The notes: a model not told the origin generated them from the sequence alone. DNA of 64,000 bases from Haladaptatus litoreus (GCF_900156425.1 NZ_FTNO01000001.1:1674001-1738000), one strand, 5' to 3'; numbered from the stretch's first letter, positions 25,529 to 34,247 are shown. Numbers and translations are program-made.

Positions 25529-26305
25529 ATGGAAACAGTCACGCACCACGACCGGACGACAGCCTATCGCATTGCAGACCGTGGTGGTGATGGCGACCCG
25601 GTTCTGTTCGTGCACGGAAGCGGCGGCACCCACGAACTCTGGAAAGCCCAACTCGCCCGCCTCGCTTCTTCTTTCCCCGTCGTCGCACTTGATTTGAGTG
25701 GCCACGGCGACTCCGAGGACGTGGAGGCCGACCCCGGCTGGAGCACCATCTCGGCCTACGCCGACGACGTGCTGGCCGTCGCCGAGGAAACGGACGCAAA
25801 AACCCTCGTCGGCAACTCGCTCGGTGGCGCAATAGTCATGCATCTCGTCCTCGACCGAGACTTCGAACCGGACGCCCTCGCACTCGTCGGAACCGGTGCG
25901 AAACTGGCCGTACTCGACGATTTGCTCATCTGGCTCGAATCGGATTTCGACCGCGCCGTCGAGTTCCTCCACGACGGCGACCGCCTGTTTCACGACCCGG
26001 AAGACCAGTACATCGAACTCTCGAAGGAGTCGATGTACGACGTCGGACGGCGAGTGACGAGCCGTGATTTCCATTCCTGTCACACTTTCGACGTTCGCGA
26101 CCAGTTGAACGAAATCGTCGCCCCGACGCTCGCCATCGTGGGCGAGTACGACATGCTCACGCCGCCGCGGTATCACAAATATCTGGCCGACAACGTCATC
26201 GACGGCCAATACGTCGAAATCGAAGGTGCCGCGCATCTGACCATGCTCGAAACGCCGGAGGCGTTCAACGGAACGCTGACGCGGTTTTTGGAAGGCGTTC
26301 GGTAG
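25529..26305 (+). CDS. Alpha/beta hydrolase
   Basis: This 258-residue alpha/beta hydrolase has the oxyanion HG motif in VLFVHGSGGTHELWKA (about residues 25-40), the nucleophile elbow GNSLGG (Ser about residue 95), an Asp in AIVGEYDMLTPPRYHK and the terminal His in IEGAAHLTMLETPEAF. It could be an esterase, lactonase or C-C hydrolase. The substrate is unknown. The ATG at 25529 is supported by a TATA-like CTTTATG at 25499-25505, which rules out the upstream in-frame ATG at 25502. It is divergent from the cdc48 operon. Confidence 0.88.
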   Translation: METVTHHDRTTAYRIADRGGDGDPVLFVHGSGGTHELWKAQLARLASSFPVVALDLSGHGDSEDVEADPGWSTISAYADDVLAVAEETDAKTLVGNSLGGAIVMHLVLDRDFEPDALALVGTGAKLAVLDDLLIWLESDFDRAVEFLHDGDRLFHDPEDQYIELSKESMYDVGRRVTSRDFHSCHTFDVRDQLNEIVAPTLAIVGEYDMLTPPRYHKYLADNVIDGQYVEIEGAAHLTMLETPEAFNGTLTRFLEGVR

Positions 26306-26331
26306 GAAAAATTCAGAACAAGTTCACCGAA

Positions 26332-27141
26332 TCAGTACACGTCGTCTAAATTCTCCTCGACGTGCGAATGTTCGTCTGCCGGGAACTCGCCGGATTCGAC
26401 TTCGTCGCGGTACGCGGAAACTGCACGTTTCATTTCGCCCCGAACGTTGCCAAACTGCTTCGAGAACGACGGACTCCAGTCGCCCAATCCGACTGCGTCG
26501 GTGATGACGAGTACCTGTCCGTCCGTGTGTGGCCCGGCACCGATTCCGATAGTTGGAATGTCGAGTTCCTCGGTGATGGTTTCCGCGAGGTTCGCCGGAA
26601 CGTGTTCGAGGACGAGCGAGAACGCCCCCGCTTCCTCGTGCTCTCTGGCGAGTTCGAGCATTTCCTCTGCGGCTTCCTGCGACGTTCCCTGTCGGGCGTA
26701 TCCCGACTGGTTGACGTGCTGTGGCGTCAGCCCGAGGTGGGCCATCACCGGAATGCCGATTTGTGAGAGCGTCTCGGTCAACTCCACGGTGTGGCTCCCA
26801 CTCTCGATTTTGACGGCGTTTGCACCTTCCTCTTTCACCATTCGACCTGCGTGTTCGACCGCCGTCTTCGTATCGAAGCCGAAACTCAAAAATGGCAGGT
26901 CGGCGATGACCAGCGCGTCTTCGGCACCGCGGGAGACGGCCCCGGTTCGACTCGCAACCTCGTCAACCGTGACCGGGAGCGTGGAGTCGTATCCGAGCAC
27001 TGCATTGCCCATGCTGTCCCCGACGAGTATCATGTCGATGTCGGCGTCGTCTACGATTTCGGCTGTCGGCGCGTCGTAGGCCGTGAGCATCGTAATCGGC
27101 GCTTCGCCCGCTTTGGCGCGAATATCCCTCACCGTTGGCAT
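26332..27141 (-). CDS. panB: 3-methyl-2-oxobutanoate hydroxymethyltransferase PanB
   Basis: This 269-residue enzyme transfers a hydroxymethyl group from methylene-tetrahydrofolate (or the archaeal pterin) to 2-oxoisovalerate, the first step toward pantothenate and coenzyme A. Signatures are ITMLTAYDAPTAEIVDDADI, LVGDSMGNAVLGYDST (metal-binding Asp), NAVKIESGSHTVELTE and PVMAHLGLTPQHVNQSGYAR. Length matches the decameric PanB family. It converges on the hydrolase gene. No other pantothenate gene is adjacent. Confidence 0.95.
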   Translation of the reverse strand: MPTVRDIRAKAGEAPITMLTAYDAPTAEIVDDADIDMILVGDSMGNAVLGYDSTLPVTVDEVASRTGAVSRGAEDALVIADLPFLSFGFDTKTAVEHAGRMVKEEGANAVKIESGSHTVELTETLSQIGIPVMAHLGLTPQHVNQSGYARQGTSQEAAEEMLELAREHEEAGAFSLVLEHVPANLAETITEELDIPTIGIGAGPHTDGQVLVITDAVGLGDWSPSFSKQFGNVRGEMKRAVSAYRDEVESGEFPADEHSHVEENLDDVY

Positions 27142-27271
27142 ACCTCGAACTCCATGTTCGGAGGGCTTAACCCCCGCGGTCGGCCACGGATTAACCGGAA
27201 ATTGGCCGCCTTACTCGGCCTGCTGACCAGACCTGATAACTCTTAAGCCCGCCCGGTTCCCGCGTTTATCT

Positions 27272-27514
27272 GTGCCCGAACCAGTCGAAACCTACAGTCC
27301 GGACGGCGTCGATTACGGGTGGGTGATGCAGGTCACCTTCGTCACGACCATCGTCGTCGGTGCGCCGCTCGTCGCACTCATCGCGTTTTTTTCGGGGGTA
27401 TCCCTGCCGACGTGGGCGTCGCGCGTCTCCTTCGCGGTTCGCGTCGGCGCAATCGTATGGTTCGTCACCGCGATTTGCGTGTTTTTCTACGCTCGCCGTC
27501 AGCAGACGGACTGA
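27272..27514 (+). CDS. Small two-helix membrane protein (DUF5822-like, tentative)
   Basis: This 80-residue protein starts at a GTG (MPEPVETYSPDGVDYGWVMQ). Two hydrophobic helices follow (about residues 18-42 and 50-74), with the C-terminus YARRQQTD inside. The N-terminal DGVDYGWVMQVTF run resembles a small haloarchaeal family I recall as DUF5822, but I cannot confirm the accession. Function unknown. It is divergent from panB by 130 bp. Nothing gene-like follows in the next 250 bp. Confidence 0.65.
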   Translation: MPEPVETYSPDGVDYGWVMQVTFVTTIVVGAPLVALIAFFSGVSLPTWASRVSFAVRVGAIVWFVTAICVFFYARRQQTD

Positions 27515-27764
27515 GACGCCGAAATCCGACGAGGGTAAGAAAATAGGACGAAGGGACAGAAAACGGCGAACCGGGCTGAAATGACCACATTTGGCGATAC
27601 GATACGCCACGGACTTGTTGGTACGAATGGGAATACGTTGTTACCGCGTCCACGCCGCCATCGCGGAAAAAGCACCGTGGACGGGATTTGATTTTACTAT
27701 CGTACAGCTTATTTATCCAAAATCGGCCAATAACGGTATCAATAAGAACGCGTGAGAAGGGGGT

Positions 27765-28415
27765 ATGACGGGAACGATTGCCGAAGTGATGTTTCCCGCC
27801 GATACGTTCGCCCTCCAACGAACTCTCCAGACACTCGACACGACTCGGTTCGACATCGAACAGGTCGTAGCACACAGTCGAAATCGGCTGCTACCGTTCG
27901 TCTGGGCCGGAACGAGCGACCGCGAGGCCGTCGAATCCGCCCTCCTCACCGACGACAGCGTGAGAAATTTCCAGCTCATCGCCGAGTTCGACACCGAATG
28001 TCTCTACCAGTTGGAGTGGGTCGCCAAAATCGACGCACTCGTACAAATTCTCGTGGAGGAACAAGGAGCGATTCTCACCGCAACCGGGAAAAAAGATACG
28101 TGGAAGCTCCGAATTTTATTCGGCGACCACGACGCACTCGCTCGTACCTACGAACATTGTGAAACTCAAGGAATCGACCTCGAAATCAACACGATTCAGG
28201 AGTTCACACAGAAACGAACCGGCCAGTTCGGTCTGACCCAAAGTCAGCGACAGACACTTCAACTCGCCCACGACCGGGGGTATTACTCCGTTCCGCGGGA
28301 AACCTCCGCAAAAATGCTCGCTGGTGAACTCGGTGTGACACATCAATCCCTCTCGGAGCGACTTCGCCGCGGGCACGAAAATCTCGTGAAAAATACGCTC
28401 GCTGGCGGTCGGTAG
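27765..28415 (+). CDS. Bat-type helix-turn-helix transcriptional regulator
   Basis: This 216-residue protein has the architecture of bacterio-opsin-activator-like regulators. An N-terminal GAF-like sensor region spans about residues 1-150. The C-terminal HTH_10 DNA-binding domain contains FGLTQSQRQTLQLAHDRGYY, SVPRETSAKMLAGELGVTHQ and SLSERLRRGHENLV. The invariant words LT..Q...L..A...GYY and R......A..LG are present. Haloarchaea have dozens of these, some responding to light, redox or metabolites. The target genes and signal are not visible. A TATA-like TTATTTATCC lies at 27709-27718. It converges on the HAD gene. Confidence 0.88.
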   Translation: MTGTIAEVMFPADTFALQRTLQTLDTTRFDIEQVVAHSRNRLLPFVWAGTSDREAVESALLTDDSVRNFQLIAEFDTECLYQLEWVAKIDALVQILVEEQGAILTATGKKDTWKLRILFGDHDALARTYEHCETQGIDLEINTIQEFTQKRTGQFGLTQSQRQTLQLAHDRGYYSVPRETSAKMLAGELGVTHQSLSERLRRGHENLVKNTLAGGR

Positions 28416-28444
28416 ACGGGACGAAGTCGGAAGATACGACTCAA

Positions 28445-28990
28445 TCAAACGTATTCGAAGGCGATGCCAGCGCGTTCTGCGGTCAGTTCATCCCGCGGTG
28501 AATCCCCGACGAAAACGGCGTTACCATCCACACCGAGTTCCCGAAGGGTCGCACGCAGTGGTTCCGGATGCGGTTTTCGCGTCGGAACCGAATCCCGTCC
28601 GACGACTGCATCGACGTGTCTTGCGAGTCCGTGCGTTTCGAGGCCGACGTGGCAGGCCGATTCACAGTTCAGCGAACACACGCCGACCGGAACATCCTGG
28701 GAAAGCAATTCATCCGCGTGCGGGAGGCGCGTCGAACGTCGCGCGCCGTCGCGCTCGTGCTGGCCGATTATCGTCTCGATTTCGTCGCGGGCGTTCGCCT
28801 CGTCGGCCAAGTCGAGCATCCGCCAGAGGTCGGCGTTGCTCGCATCGACGCCGTGAGTTTCCAGTTCCATCGCTACGTCCTGTGCCACCGCTTTCCAGTT
28901 CACGATGAGTTGCACGAGCGTCCCATCGAGGTCGTACACCACCGCTGCAACGTCGCCAGTCACAGGTTGCTGTAGGCAGGATGGGCGCAA
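28445..28990 (-). CDS. HAD-superfamily hydrolase (phosphoglycolate phosphatase-like)
   Basis: This 181-residue phosphatase has all four HAD motifs: VVYDLDGTLVQL (nucleophile Asp, about residue 20), VGVCSLNCES, the Lys in TRKPHPEPLRATL, and VFVGDSPRDELTAERAG. The small helical cap between motifs I and II (about residues 30-95) places it among the phosphoglycolate phosphatase/beta-phosphoglucomutase-like proteins. Which phosphate ester it cleaves is unknown. It lies 40 bp downstream of the next gene on the same strand and may share its transcript. Confidence 0.87.
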   Translation of the reverse strand: MRPSCLQQPVTGDVAAVVYDLDGTLVQLIVNWKAVAQDVAMELETHGVDASNADLWRMLDLADEANARDEIETIIGQHERDGARRSTRLPHADELLSQDVPVGVCSLNCESACHVGLETHGLARHVDAVVGRDSVPTRKPHPEPLRATLRELGVDGNAVFVGDSPRDELTAERAGIAFEYV

Positions 28991-29030
28991 AGGGACTTCG
29001 GTCGGTGGACTACTCGATTGTTCGGTCGGA

Positions 29031-29435
29031 TTACTCGATTGCGTCTTCGACCGTCTCGACCAGCGCCGTCACGTCGGAATCCGGGTCGACCGTGAAAAAC
29101 AGTCCCTCTTCCCCGACGAGCATCCGAACGAGGGTGACGTGGTCCATGAAAGTAGCAAACGAACGGACGCCGCCCGCATCGCGGAACACCTCCTCGAAGA
29201 GGTCTTTTTCCATAAAATCGACGTGGACGTAGGAGAGGACTTCCTCGAAGTGGTCTACCATTTCCCGCTCGCTGTCGTACAAATCGAGGGTCAGTTGGTC
29301 GACATACAGGGCGTTGAAGTCCTCAGTGTCGTACTCCACGCAGAGGTGAACGGAATCACCTGCTACGTCTTTGAGAACGGCAACTGCCGAGTCGACATCG
29401 AAGGAGACGAGGGATGAACGGTTGGAGATGGTCAT
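29031..29435 (-). CDS. Conserved haloarchaeal hypothetical protein
   Basis: This 134-residue acidic protein starts MTISNRSSLVSFDVDSAVAV. It has no membrane segment and no Cys cluster. The middle reads LYDSEREMVDHFEEVLSYVH and the end LVGEEGLFFTVDPDSDVTAL, an alpha/beta pattern. Proteins of this size and style are spread through haloarchaea without a known role. I do not assign a function. It sits upstream of the HAD gene and 60 bp downstream of the acyl-CoA dehydrogenase gene, all on the minus strand. Confidence 0.68.
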   Translation of the reverse strand: MTISNRSSLVSFDVDSAVAVLKDVAGDSVHLCVEYDTEDFNALYVDQLTLDLYDSEREMVDHFEEVLSYVHVDFMEKDLFEEVFRDAGGVRSFATFMDHVTLVRMLVGEEGLFFTVDPDSDVTALVETVEDAIE

Positions 29436-29495
29436 CGAATCACGAAACTGGTTATCGAATCAGCCATCCCGGCGATGTGGCATAAATCTATGGGG

Positions 29496-30620
29496 TTAGC
29501 CCAGCAGATTGCGGGCGATGACCTTCTTTTGAATCTCGGAGGTGCCCTCGTAGATAGTCGTGATTTTCGAATCGCGGTACAGTCGCTCCACGTCGAAATC
29601 CGTCGTATAGCCGTAGCCGCCGTGAATCTGTACCGCTTCGTTCGTGATTTCGACGGCGGACTCGCTGGCGAAATACTTCGCCATGCTCGCCGCCATCTGG
29701 TGTTCTTCGCCAGTGTCTGCGAGTCGGGCAGCATCCCGAGTCAGCAGTCGTCCTGCCTGTAGTTTCGTCTGCATGTCGGCGAACTTGTGCCGGATGGTTT
29801 GGATGTCGGCAATCGGCTTGCCGAACTGCTCGCGCTCCTCGGCGTAGTCGATAGCTTGGTCGAGCGCCGCCTGCGAAAGTCCAACCGCCTGACTGGCGAT
29901 GCCGATGCGGCCACCGGTCAGAATGTGCAATGCGGCGGAGAGTCCCTTGCCCTCCTCGGTGAGGCGGTAGTCGGCGGGAATCCGCACGTCGTCGAAAATG
30001 AGACTCGTCGTGTCGCTCGCGCGCAGACCGAGTTTTTCTTCCTTCTTGCCGACTTCGACGCCAGCGTCCTTCGGAACCACGAACTGGGTGACGCTTCGCG
30101 GGTCGTCCCGGTCGGTTTTGGCGAACAGGACGATTACGTCGGCGCGCTTGCCGTTCGTAATCCACTGCTTTTTGCCGTTGATGACGTACTCGTCGCCCTC
30201 CTTTCGTGCCACCGTGGACATCTCCGCCGGGTTCGACCCGGCCTCAGGTTCCGACAACGCGAACGCGCCGACCGGTCTTCCGTCGGCCATCTCGGGAAGC
30301 CAGCGTTCTTTCTGTTCCTCGTCGCCGAACTCCGCGAGACAGGACGTTGCGAGGCAGTGAACCGACAGCGCCGTGGCCACCGACAGCGCGCCGTAGGCGA
30401 CCTGCTCGTTGGCGATGCTGTAGGTCATCTTGTCCACGTCGATGCCGCCGTACTCCTCGGGCACCGTCATGCCCGTCAAATCGAGTTCTGCGAGTCCGTC
30501 CCACACGTCCTCGGGGAACTCCTCGTTCTCGTCACATTCCGCCGCAGTCGGCTGGATTTCCTCGACAGCGAACTCCCGAACCACGTCACGAATGGCCCGT
30601 TGTTCCGGGGAGAGGTTCAT
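29496..30620 (-). CDS. Acyl-CoA dehydrogenase
   Basis: This 374-residue flavoenzyme oxidises an acyl-CoA to the 2-enoyl-CoA. FAD and substrate motifs are clear: GAFALSEPEAGSNPAEMSTV (about residues 121-140), KQWITNGKRADV, and the C-terminal IHGGYGYTTDFDVERLYRDS followed by TTIYEGTSEIQ, in which the Glu before GTSEIQ is the usual catalytic base of short-chain members. The start MNLSPEQRAIRDVVREF at 30620 is typical; an upstream extension to 30695 is not conserved in character. No beta-oxidation partner is adjacent, so chain length or branching cannot be told. Confidence 0.94.
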   Translation of the reverse strand: MNLSPEQRAIRDVVREFAVEEIQPTAAECDENEEFPEDVWDGLAELDLTGMTVPEEYGGIDVDKMTYSIANEQVAYGALSVATALSVHCLATSCLAEFGDEEQKERWLPEMADGRPVGAFALSEPEAGSNPAEMSTVARKEGDEYVINGKKQWITNGKRADVIVLFAKTDRDDPRSVTQFVVPKDAGVEVGKKEEKLGLRASDTTSLIFDDVRIPADYRLTEEGKGLSAALHILTGGRIGIASQAVGLSQAALDQAIDYAEEREQFGKPIADIQTIRHKFADMQTKLQAGRLLTRDAARLADTGEEHQMAASMAKYFASESAVEITNEAVQIHGGYGYTTDFDVERLYRDSKITTIYEGTSEIQKKVIARNLLG

Positions 30621-30707
30621 GGCGGTTCTTCGAGTGCCGGGGGAAAAAGATACCCGTTCTACAACGGAGCAGGTGGGAGGAGAGTCCGCAAGCACCTGTT
30701 TCGTGTC

Positions 30708-32006
30708 CTACTTGCGCAAATATTCAACTACGGCTTCCGGTTCCGCCGACAATCCCCCACCCTGCGCAAACGTCGGACTGCCGCCGCCACCACCGCCGAA
30801 TTCGGCGGTTACCTCGTCTATCACGTCACCGGCCTCTACGTCGCCATCTGCCCCGACCACGAGGAACGTCGCGCCGTCCTTTCCGGTGAGCGCGACTACG
30901 TCCGCCGCATCGCCTGCAAGTTCCCGGACGCGGTCTGCGAGTGCGTTCGGGCCGACGCCGTCGATGGTGCCGACGAGCCACTCACTGCCGTTTCGGGACA
31001 CCGTTTCGTCCGCCAACTCCGCTATTTTCGCGCCGACGAGTTGGGATTTCGCGTCCGCCAGTTCGCTTTCGAGGCTGTCGAGTTCGCCGGTGAGTCTGTC
31101 TATTTCTTCGGGCAAATCTTCGACGCTCGTCCCCGCGAGTCGCGCCGAATCGAGCGCCGAGGATTTTTCGTCCGCTTGCTGCTGGATTGCTGGCGGGCCG
31201 ACCGCGAACTCCACGCGCGTCAGTCCTTCGCCGGGGTTCGAGCGTGAAAGCACGGTAACTGGGCCGATTTCGGCGGTGTTTTCGACGTGCGTCCCGCCGC
31301 AGGCCGCCACGTCCCACTCCTCGATTTCCACGATTCGAACGGTATCAGAATCGCTCAGGACGCCTTCCTCGGTTTTGGTGTTGAACGCGATTTCTTCGCG
31401 CTCCATCGCCTCTGCTTTGGGAACTTGCTCCCACGACACCGGAAGCGAATCCCAGACCGCCCGGTTCGTCAGGCGTTCGAGTTCCACGAGAATTTCGTCG
31501 TCGATGTCCGTCGAGGTTTCGAAATCGACGCGGATTTTCTCCTCGCCGATGTCGAAGCCACCGTAGCCGAGGTCGTCCAACATTCGCCTGCCAGCGCCGT
31601 AGAGGACGTGACTCGCGGTGTGCGCCCGCATGCAGTAGATACGGAACGCCTCGTCGATTTGCCCGACGATTGTGTCGCCTGCGTCAAACTCCAGGTTGGC
31701 GGCCGAATCCGGGTCGAACCCGGATTCGGCCGGATTTTCGGCTCCCACGTGGGCTTTCGTTTCAGTTCCCGACTCGGATTCCATTTCGACTCCCGACTTC
31801 GTTTTCGTTCCGAGCGTGTGAACTACTTCTCCGTCGCGCTTCTGTACGTCCACGACTGGGACGCCGCCGAGGGTTCCTCTATCGGCGGGTTGACCGCCGC
31901 TTTCGGCGTAAAAATACGTCTCCGAGAGAACCACGTCGCGCCCGTCTCGTCGTTTCACAGTCGTTTCGAAGCGCGTTCGATAGGGTTCCGCTGGCGCGCG
32001 AGTCAT
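30708..32006 (-). CDS. AlaX-type alanyl-tRNA editing protein with DHHA1 domain
   Basis: This 432-residue protein is a stand-alone relative of the alanyl-tRNA synthetase editing domain, which removes serine or glycine from mischarged tRNA-Ala. The zinc and catalytic residues are in MRAHTASHVLYGAGR (HxxxH) and WDVAACGGTHVENTAEIG (CxxxH). A coiled segment (about residues 280-320) leads to a C-terminal DHHA1-type region ending in a glycine-rich GGGGGSPTFAQGGG patch, so this is the long AlaX form. A low-complexity insertion near residues 70-110 carries a 15-bp perfect hairpin in the DNA. The start MTRAPAEPYRTRFETTVKRR is chosen over one 27 bases upstream. Confidence 0.92.
   Translation of the reverse strand: MTRAPAEPYRTRFETTVKRRDGRDVVLSETYFYAESGGQPADRGTLGGVPVVDVQKRDGEVVHTLGTKTKSGVEMESESGTETKAHVGAENPAESGFDPDSAANLEFDAGDTIVGQIDEAFRIYCMRAHTASHVLYGAGRRMLDDLGYGGFDIGEEKIRVDFETSTDIDDEILVELERLTNRAVWDSLPVSWEQVPKAEAMEREEIAFNTKTEEGVLSDSDTVRIVEIEEWDVAACGGTHVENTAEIGPVTVLSRSNPGEGLTRVEFAVGPPAIQQQADEKSSALDSARLAGTSVEDLPEEIDRLTGELDSLESELADAKSQLVGAKIAELADETVSRNGSEWLVGTIDGVGPNALADRVRELAGDAADVVALTGKDGATFLVVGADGDVEAGDVIDEVTAEFGGGGGGSPTFAQGGGLSAEPEAVVEYLRK
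31700..31732. repeat. Perfect 15-bp inverted repeat inside the AlaX gene
   Basis: CGGCCGAATCCGGGT (31700-31714) and ACCCGGATTCGGCCG (31718-31732) are exact reverse complements around CGA. The segment codes for part of a Glu/Ser/Asp-rich insertion (AESGFDPDSAANL) that looks dispensable for the AlaX fold, as if the palindrome had arrived in frame. Confidence 0.85.
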
Positions 32007-32071
32007 ACTCCGTTCTCCGAAACGGGTGAACAAAAACGCTCTGCCGAGTCAAAATCCGCACCGAGTCGAAT

Positions 32072-32581
32072 CTACGCCGATTCCGAGAGCGTCACGTCGA
32101 GGTGGTCTTCCAACGCTTCGATGACCGACCCGCCGACGCCCGCGCGGTTGGCCCGGTTCTGTTCGACCGCGAGAAGGTGTTTTTCCGGAATGTCGAGTTC
32201 GTCGGCGAGTTCCTCGCGCTGAAGGCCTGCGTCCTGTCGCGCCGCCACGACGTTGTCGCCGTAGTTGGAGACGAGGTACGGCAGTGGGTCGCTGTCGTAG
32301 TTCGTCCCCTCTTCTTCCCAGTGGCGGGAGTCGCCCTTTCGGGCGTCGTCCATCCGCGCCGTCCGCTGGGCAGCCCGGCGCTTTCTGTCCTGTTCGCTCG
32401 GTTCTCGGCTCTCGGTTTTCGTGGGCTGTGCCGCGTCGTTGTGGCTCGCACAGTTCTCACAGACGGACAACTGCGCGCCCGCGACACTCGCCTCGGTCAG
32501 CGAGTCGGTCGCTTTGCCACAGAGTTCACAGGAACCGCTGCCACCGCCGCCGGAGGAGTTCCCGGTCGAATATTTAGCCAT
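32072..32581 (-). CDS. MBF1-like zinc-ribbon and helix-turn-helix protein
   Basis: This 169-residue protein starts MAKYSTGNSSGGGGSGSCEL. An N-terminal zinc ribbon (CELC and CENC, about residues 18-48) is followed by a basic linker and a C-terminal XRE/MBF1-type helix-turn-helix (NVVAARQDAGLQREELADEL, then VGGSVIEALEDHL). Archaeal MBF1 associates with the translating ribosome, while eukaryotic MBF1 is a transcription coactivator. The linker holds DARKGDSRHWEEEGTNYDSD, which is usual in haloarchaeal members. The start at 32581 is fixed by the family N-terminus. It is divergent from the TOBE protein by 116 bp. Confidence 0.88.
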   Translation of the reverse strand: MAKYSTGNSSGGGGSGSCELCGKATDSLTEASVAGAQLSVCENCASHNDAAQPTKTESREPSEQDRKRRAAQRTARMDDARKGDSRHWEEEGTNYDSDPLPYLVSNYGDNVVAARQDAGLQREELADELDIPEKHLLAVEQNRANRAGVGGSVIEALEDHLDVTLSESA

Positions 32582-32697
32582 ACACCTGTTAGGGAGGGGC
32601 CACATTTCAATATCGCGTTTGCATTCCGGAGCAAAGTAGCGGAAACTCGCCCGAACGTTTATCCTCGGCGTCGTCGTCTCCCTGCCGGGGAACTGGG

Positions 32698-32901
32698 ATG
32701 CTAAGCGCACGAAACCGACTGACGGGAGAGGTAGTAGAACTCCAAACCGGCGACGTGACCGCCGAGGTCACAATCGACGTAAACGGCGAGACGATAACCG
32801 CGGTTATCACCCGCGAATCGGTCGAAAATCTCGAAATAGAGGAAGAAATGGAACTGACCGCGGTGGTCAAAGCGACCGACGTGATGGTTCGGTCGGACTG
32901 A
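32698..32901 (+). CDS. TOBE/Mop-domain protein (molybdate-pterin binding-like)
   Basis: This 67-residue protein is a single TOBE domain. MLSARNRLTGEVVELQTGDV and TAEVTIDVNGETITAVITRE match the N-terminal strands, and LEIEEEMELTAVVKATDVMV the C-terminal end. Such free-standing Mop proteins bind molybdate or tungstate as oligomers and may store the oxyanion. No molybdenum transporter or cofactor gene is adjacent here. The ATG follows closely on the divergent MBF1-like gene's promoter region. Confidence 0.9.
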   Translation: MLSARNRLTGEVVELQTGDVTAEVTIDVNGETITAVITRESVENLEIEEEMELTAVVKATDVMVRSD

Positions 32902-32970
32902 GCGAGTGGGGAGTGGCGAAAACCAAACGCGGACGAAAACGCTTTTTCAGCGCGTCGTGTCGTTCGAAAT

Positions 32971-33321
32971 ATGAGCGGAATCATCTTTTTCGCCAGCGAA
33001 AGTCGCGCGGAAACCGTCGAGTTCTACACCAACCGACTCGATGCGGACGTGTGGCTCGAACAAACCGACTGCACGATTCTGAAGTACGACAACATGCTGT
33101 TCGGCTTCTGCGCGCGTGACTCGGTAGACACCGACGGAATTCTGACGTTCGTCACGGACGACCGTGCTGGCGTCGATTCGCTGTACGAGGAGTTAGAAGA
33201 CTGCGCACACGAGGAACCGAGTGCGAATCCGGAGTACGACATCTATCACTTCTTCGCAAACGACCCGGAGGGGCGGGCCGTCGAAGTGCAGACGTTCGAC
33301 CACGAAATTGAATCGGTGTGA
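32971..33321 (+). CDS. VOC-family (glyoxalase/dioxygenase fold) protein
   Basis: This 116-residue protein has the single-module VOC layout. MSGIIFFASESRAETVEFYT and FGFCARDSVDTDGILTFVTD form the first beta-alpha-beta-beta-beta unit, and FFANDPEGRAVEVQTFDH the second, ending with the usual Glu position. Members include glyoxalases, dioxygenases and antibiotic-binding proteins, and most need a metal. With the metal ligands only partly recognisable, the reaction is unknown. It lies 69 bp after the TOBE gene on the same strand. Confidence 0.82.
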   Translation: MSGIIFFASESRAETVEFYTNRLDADVWLEQTDCTILKYDNMLFGFCARDSVDTDGILTFVTDDRAGVDSLYEELEDCAHEEPSANPEYDIYHFFANDPEGRAVEVQTFDHEIESV

Positions 33322-33454
33322 GCGAACTACCCTTCCATCGTGTCGGCGATTCGTTCGACTGCGAGAACCAGTCGTCACATGAGGTATAAAAATACGAATG
33401 GAACGAGCGCGCCGAACCGACAGACCGATTTACTCACTTCCGGTTACGGTTTGC

Positions 33455-33856
33455 ATGGACGAGTTCGGCTACACAACCGAAGTCGAAACGCGCTACAGCG
33501 ATTTCGACACGATGGGCCACGTCAACAACGCGGTGTACGCGACCTACCTCGAACAGGCGCGAATCGACTACTTTCGGGACGTTATCGGGATGCCACTGAA
33601 CGAAATCAGCGGTGTCATCGCACATCTCGAAATCGACTATCAGCGGTCGATAACGCCCGAAGACGAGGTGACCGTCGCCATGGGAGTCACGGAACTCGGC
33701 GAATCGAGCATCACGATGGAACACGAAATTCGCGCAGGAGACGATGTAGCCGCCACTGCCGAAGTCGTGCAGGTCGCTATCGACCGGGGGACGGGCGAAC
33801 CGAGCCCGATTGCACCCGAACTGCGTGACAGAATCGTGACGCACGAGGGTTTCTGA
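33455..33856 (+). CDS. Hotdog-fold acyl-CoA thioesterase (4HBT)
   Basis: This 133-residue protein carries the 4-hydroxybenzoyl-CoA thioesterase motif in SDFDTMGHVNNAVYATYLEQ followed by ARIDYF (about residues 14-39). The Asp and His-Val-Asn-Asn residues are the catalytic signature. It should hydrolyse an acyl-CoA of unknown chain. The ATG at 33455 is preferred because a TATA-like TTTACTC lies at 33429-33435; the open frame upstream to 33398 adds basic, unconserved residues. The gap before it (33322-33454) holds no convincing gene. Confidence 0.88.
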   Translation: MDEFGYTTEVETRYSDFDTMGHVNNAVYATYLEQARIDYFRDVIGMPLNEISGVIAHLEIDYQRSITPEDEVTVAMGVTELGESSITMEHEIRAGDDVAATAEVVQVAIDRGTGEPSPIAPELRDRIVTHEGF

Positions 33857-33911
33857 CCACCACTAGTTGTTTGACCGCAACTGCTTTCATCCTCGTATGC
33901 GAATCGTTCGC

Positions 33912-34247
33912 ATGAAAACCGTTTTTCACGTCTCGACGCCGGAGGCCGCCGAACGCTCGATTGCGAAAGTACAAAATCTCCTCGCGGACGAGACGCTCGA
34001 AAGCGATACCGTCGCCGTCCTGTTCGATGCCGGAGAAGCCATCGCAATCCTCGAACGTGATTCAAACCTCGCCGACGATGTTCGGAAACTGCTCGACTGG
34101 ACCGTCGAATACAAGGTGTGCAGTAACGCGATTCAAAACCCCGCAGTGGACGAATCGAATCTCGTCGCGGGCGTCGAAACAGTTTCTTCGGGAGTAGGTG
34201 AACTGACCCGACTCCAGGCGCGAGAGTACGCCTACATTCGGCTCTGA
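33912..34247 (+). CDS. DsrE-family protein
   Basis: This 111-residue protein resembles DsrE/DsrF-like small proteins. It starts MKTVFHVSTPEAAERSIAKV, has TVAVLFDAGEAIAILERDSN in the middle and a single Cys in EYKVCSNAIQNPAVDESNLV (about residue 77), followed by VETVSSGVGELTRLQAREYA. In many DsrE-like proteins that Cys position relays sulfur, whereas others have lost it. No sulfur-relay partner is nearby. An alternative ATG at 33897 would add five residues. Confidence 0.8.
   Translation: MKTVFHVSTPEAAERSIAKVQNLLADETLESDTVAVLFDAGEAIAILERDSNLADDVRKLLDWTVEYKVCSNAIQNPAVDESNLVAGVETVSSGVGELTRLQAREYAYIRL

Noticed and set aside
29787..31247. A 486-codon open frame on the plus strand across the acyl-CoA dehydrogenase and AlaX genes
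   Set aside because: It spans two well-supported minus-strand genes and the gap between them, and its translation shows no domain.
33330..33375. A possible C-terminal gene fragment on the minus strand (RLVLAVERIADTMEG)
   Set aside because: Only about fifteen codons, with a stop just upstream and no family match; chance is likely.
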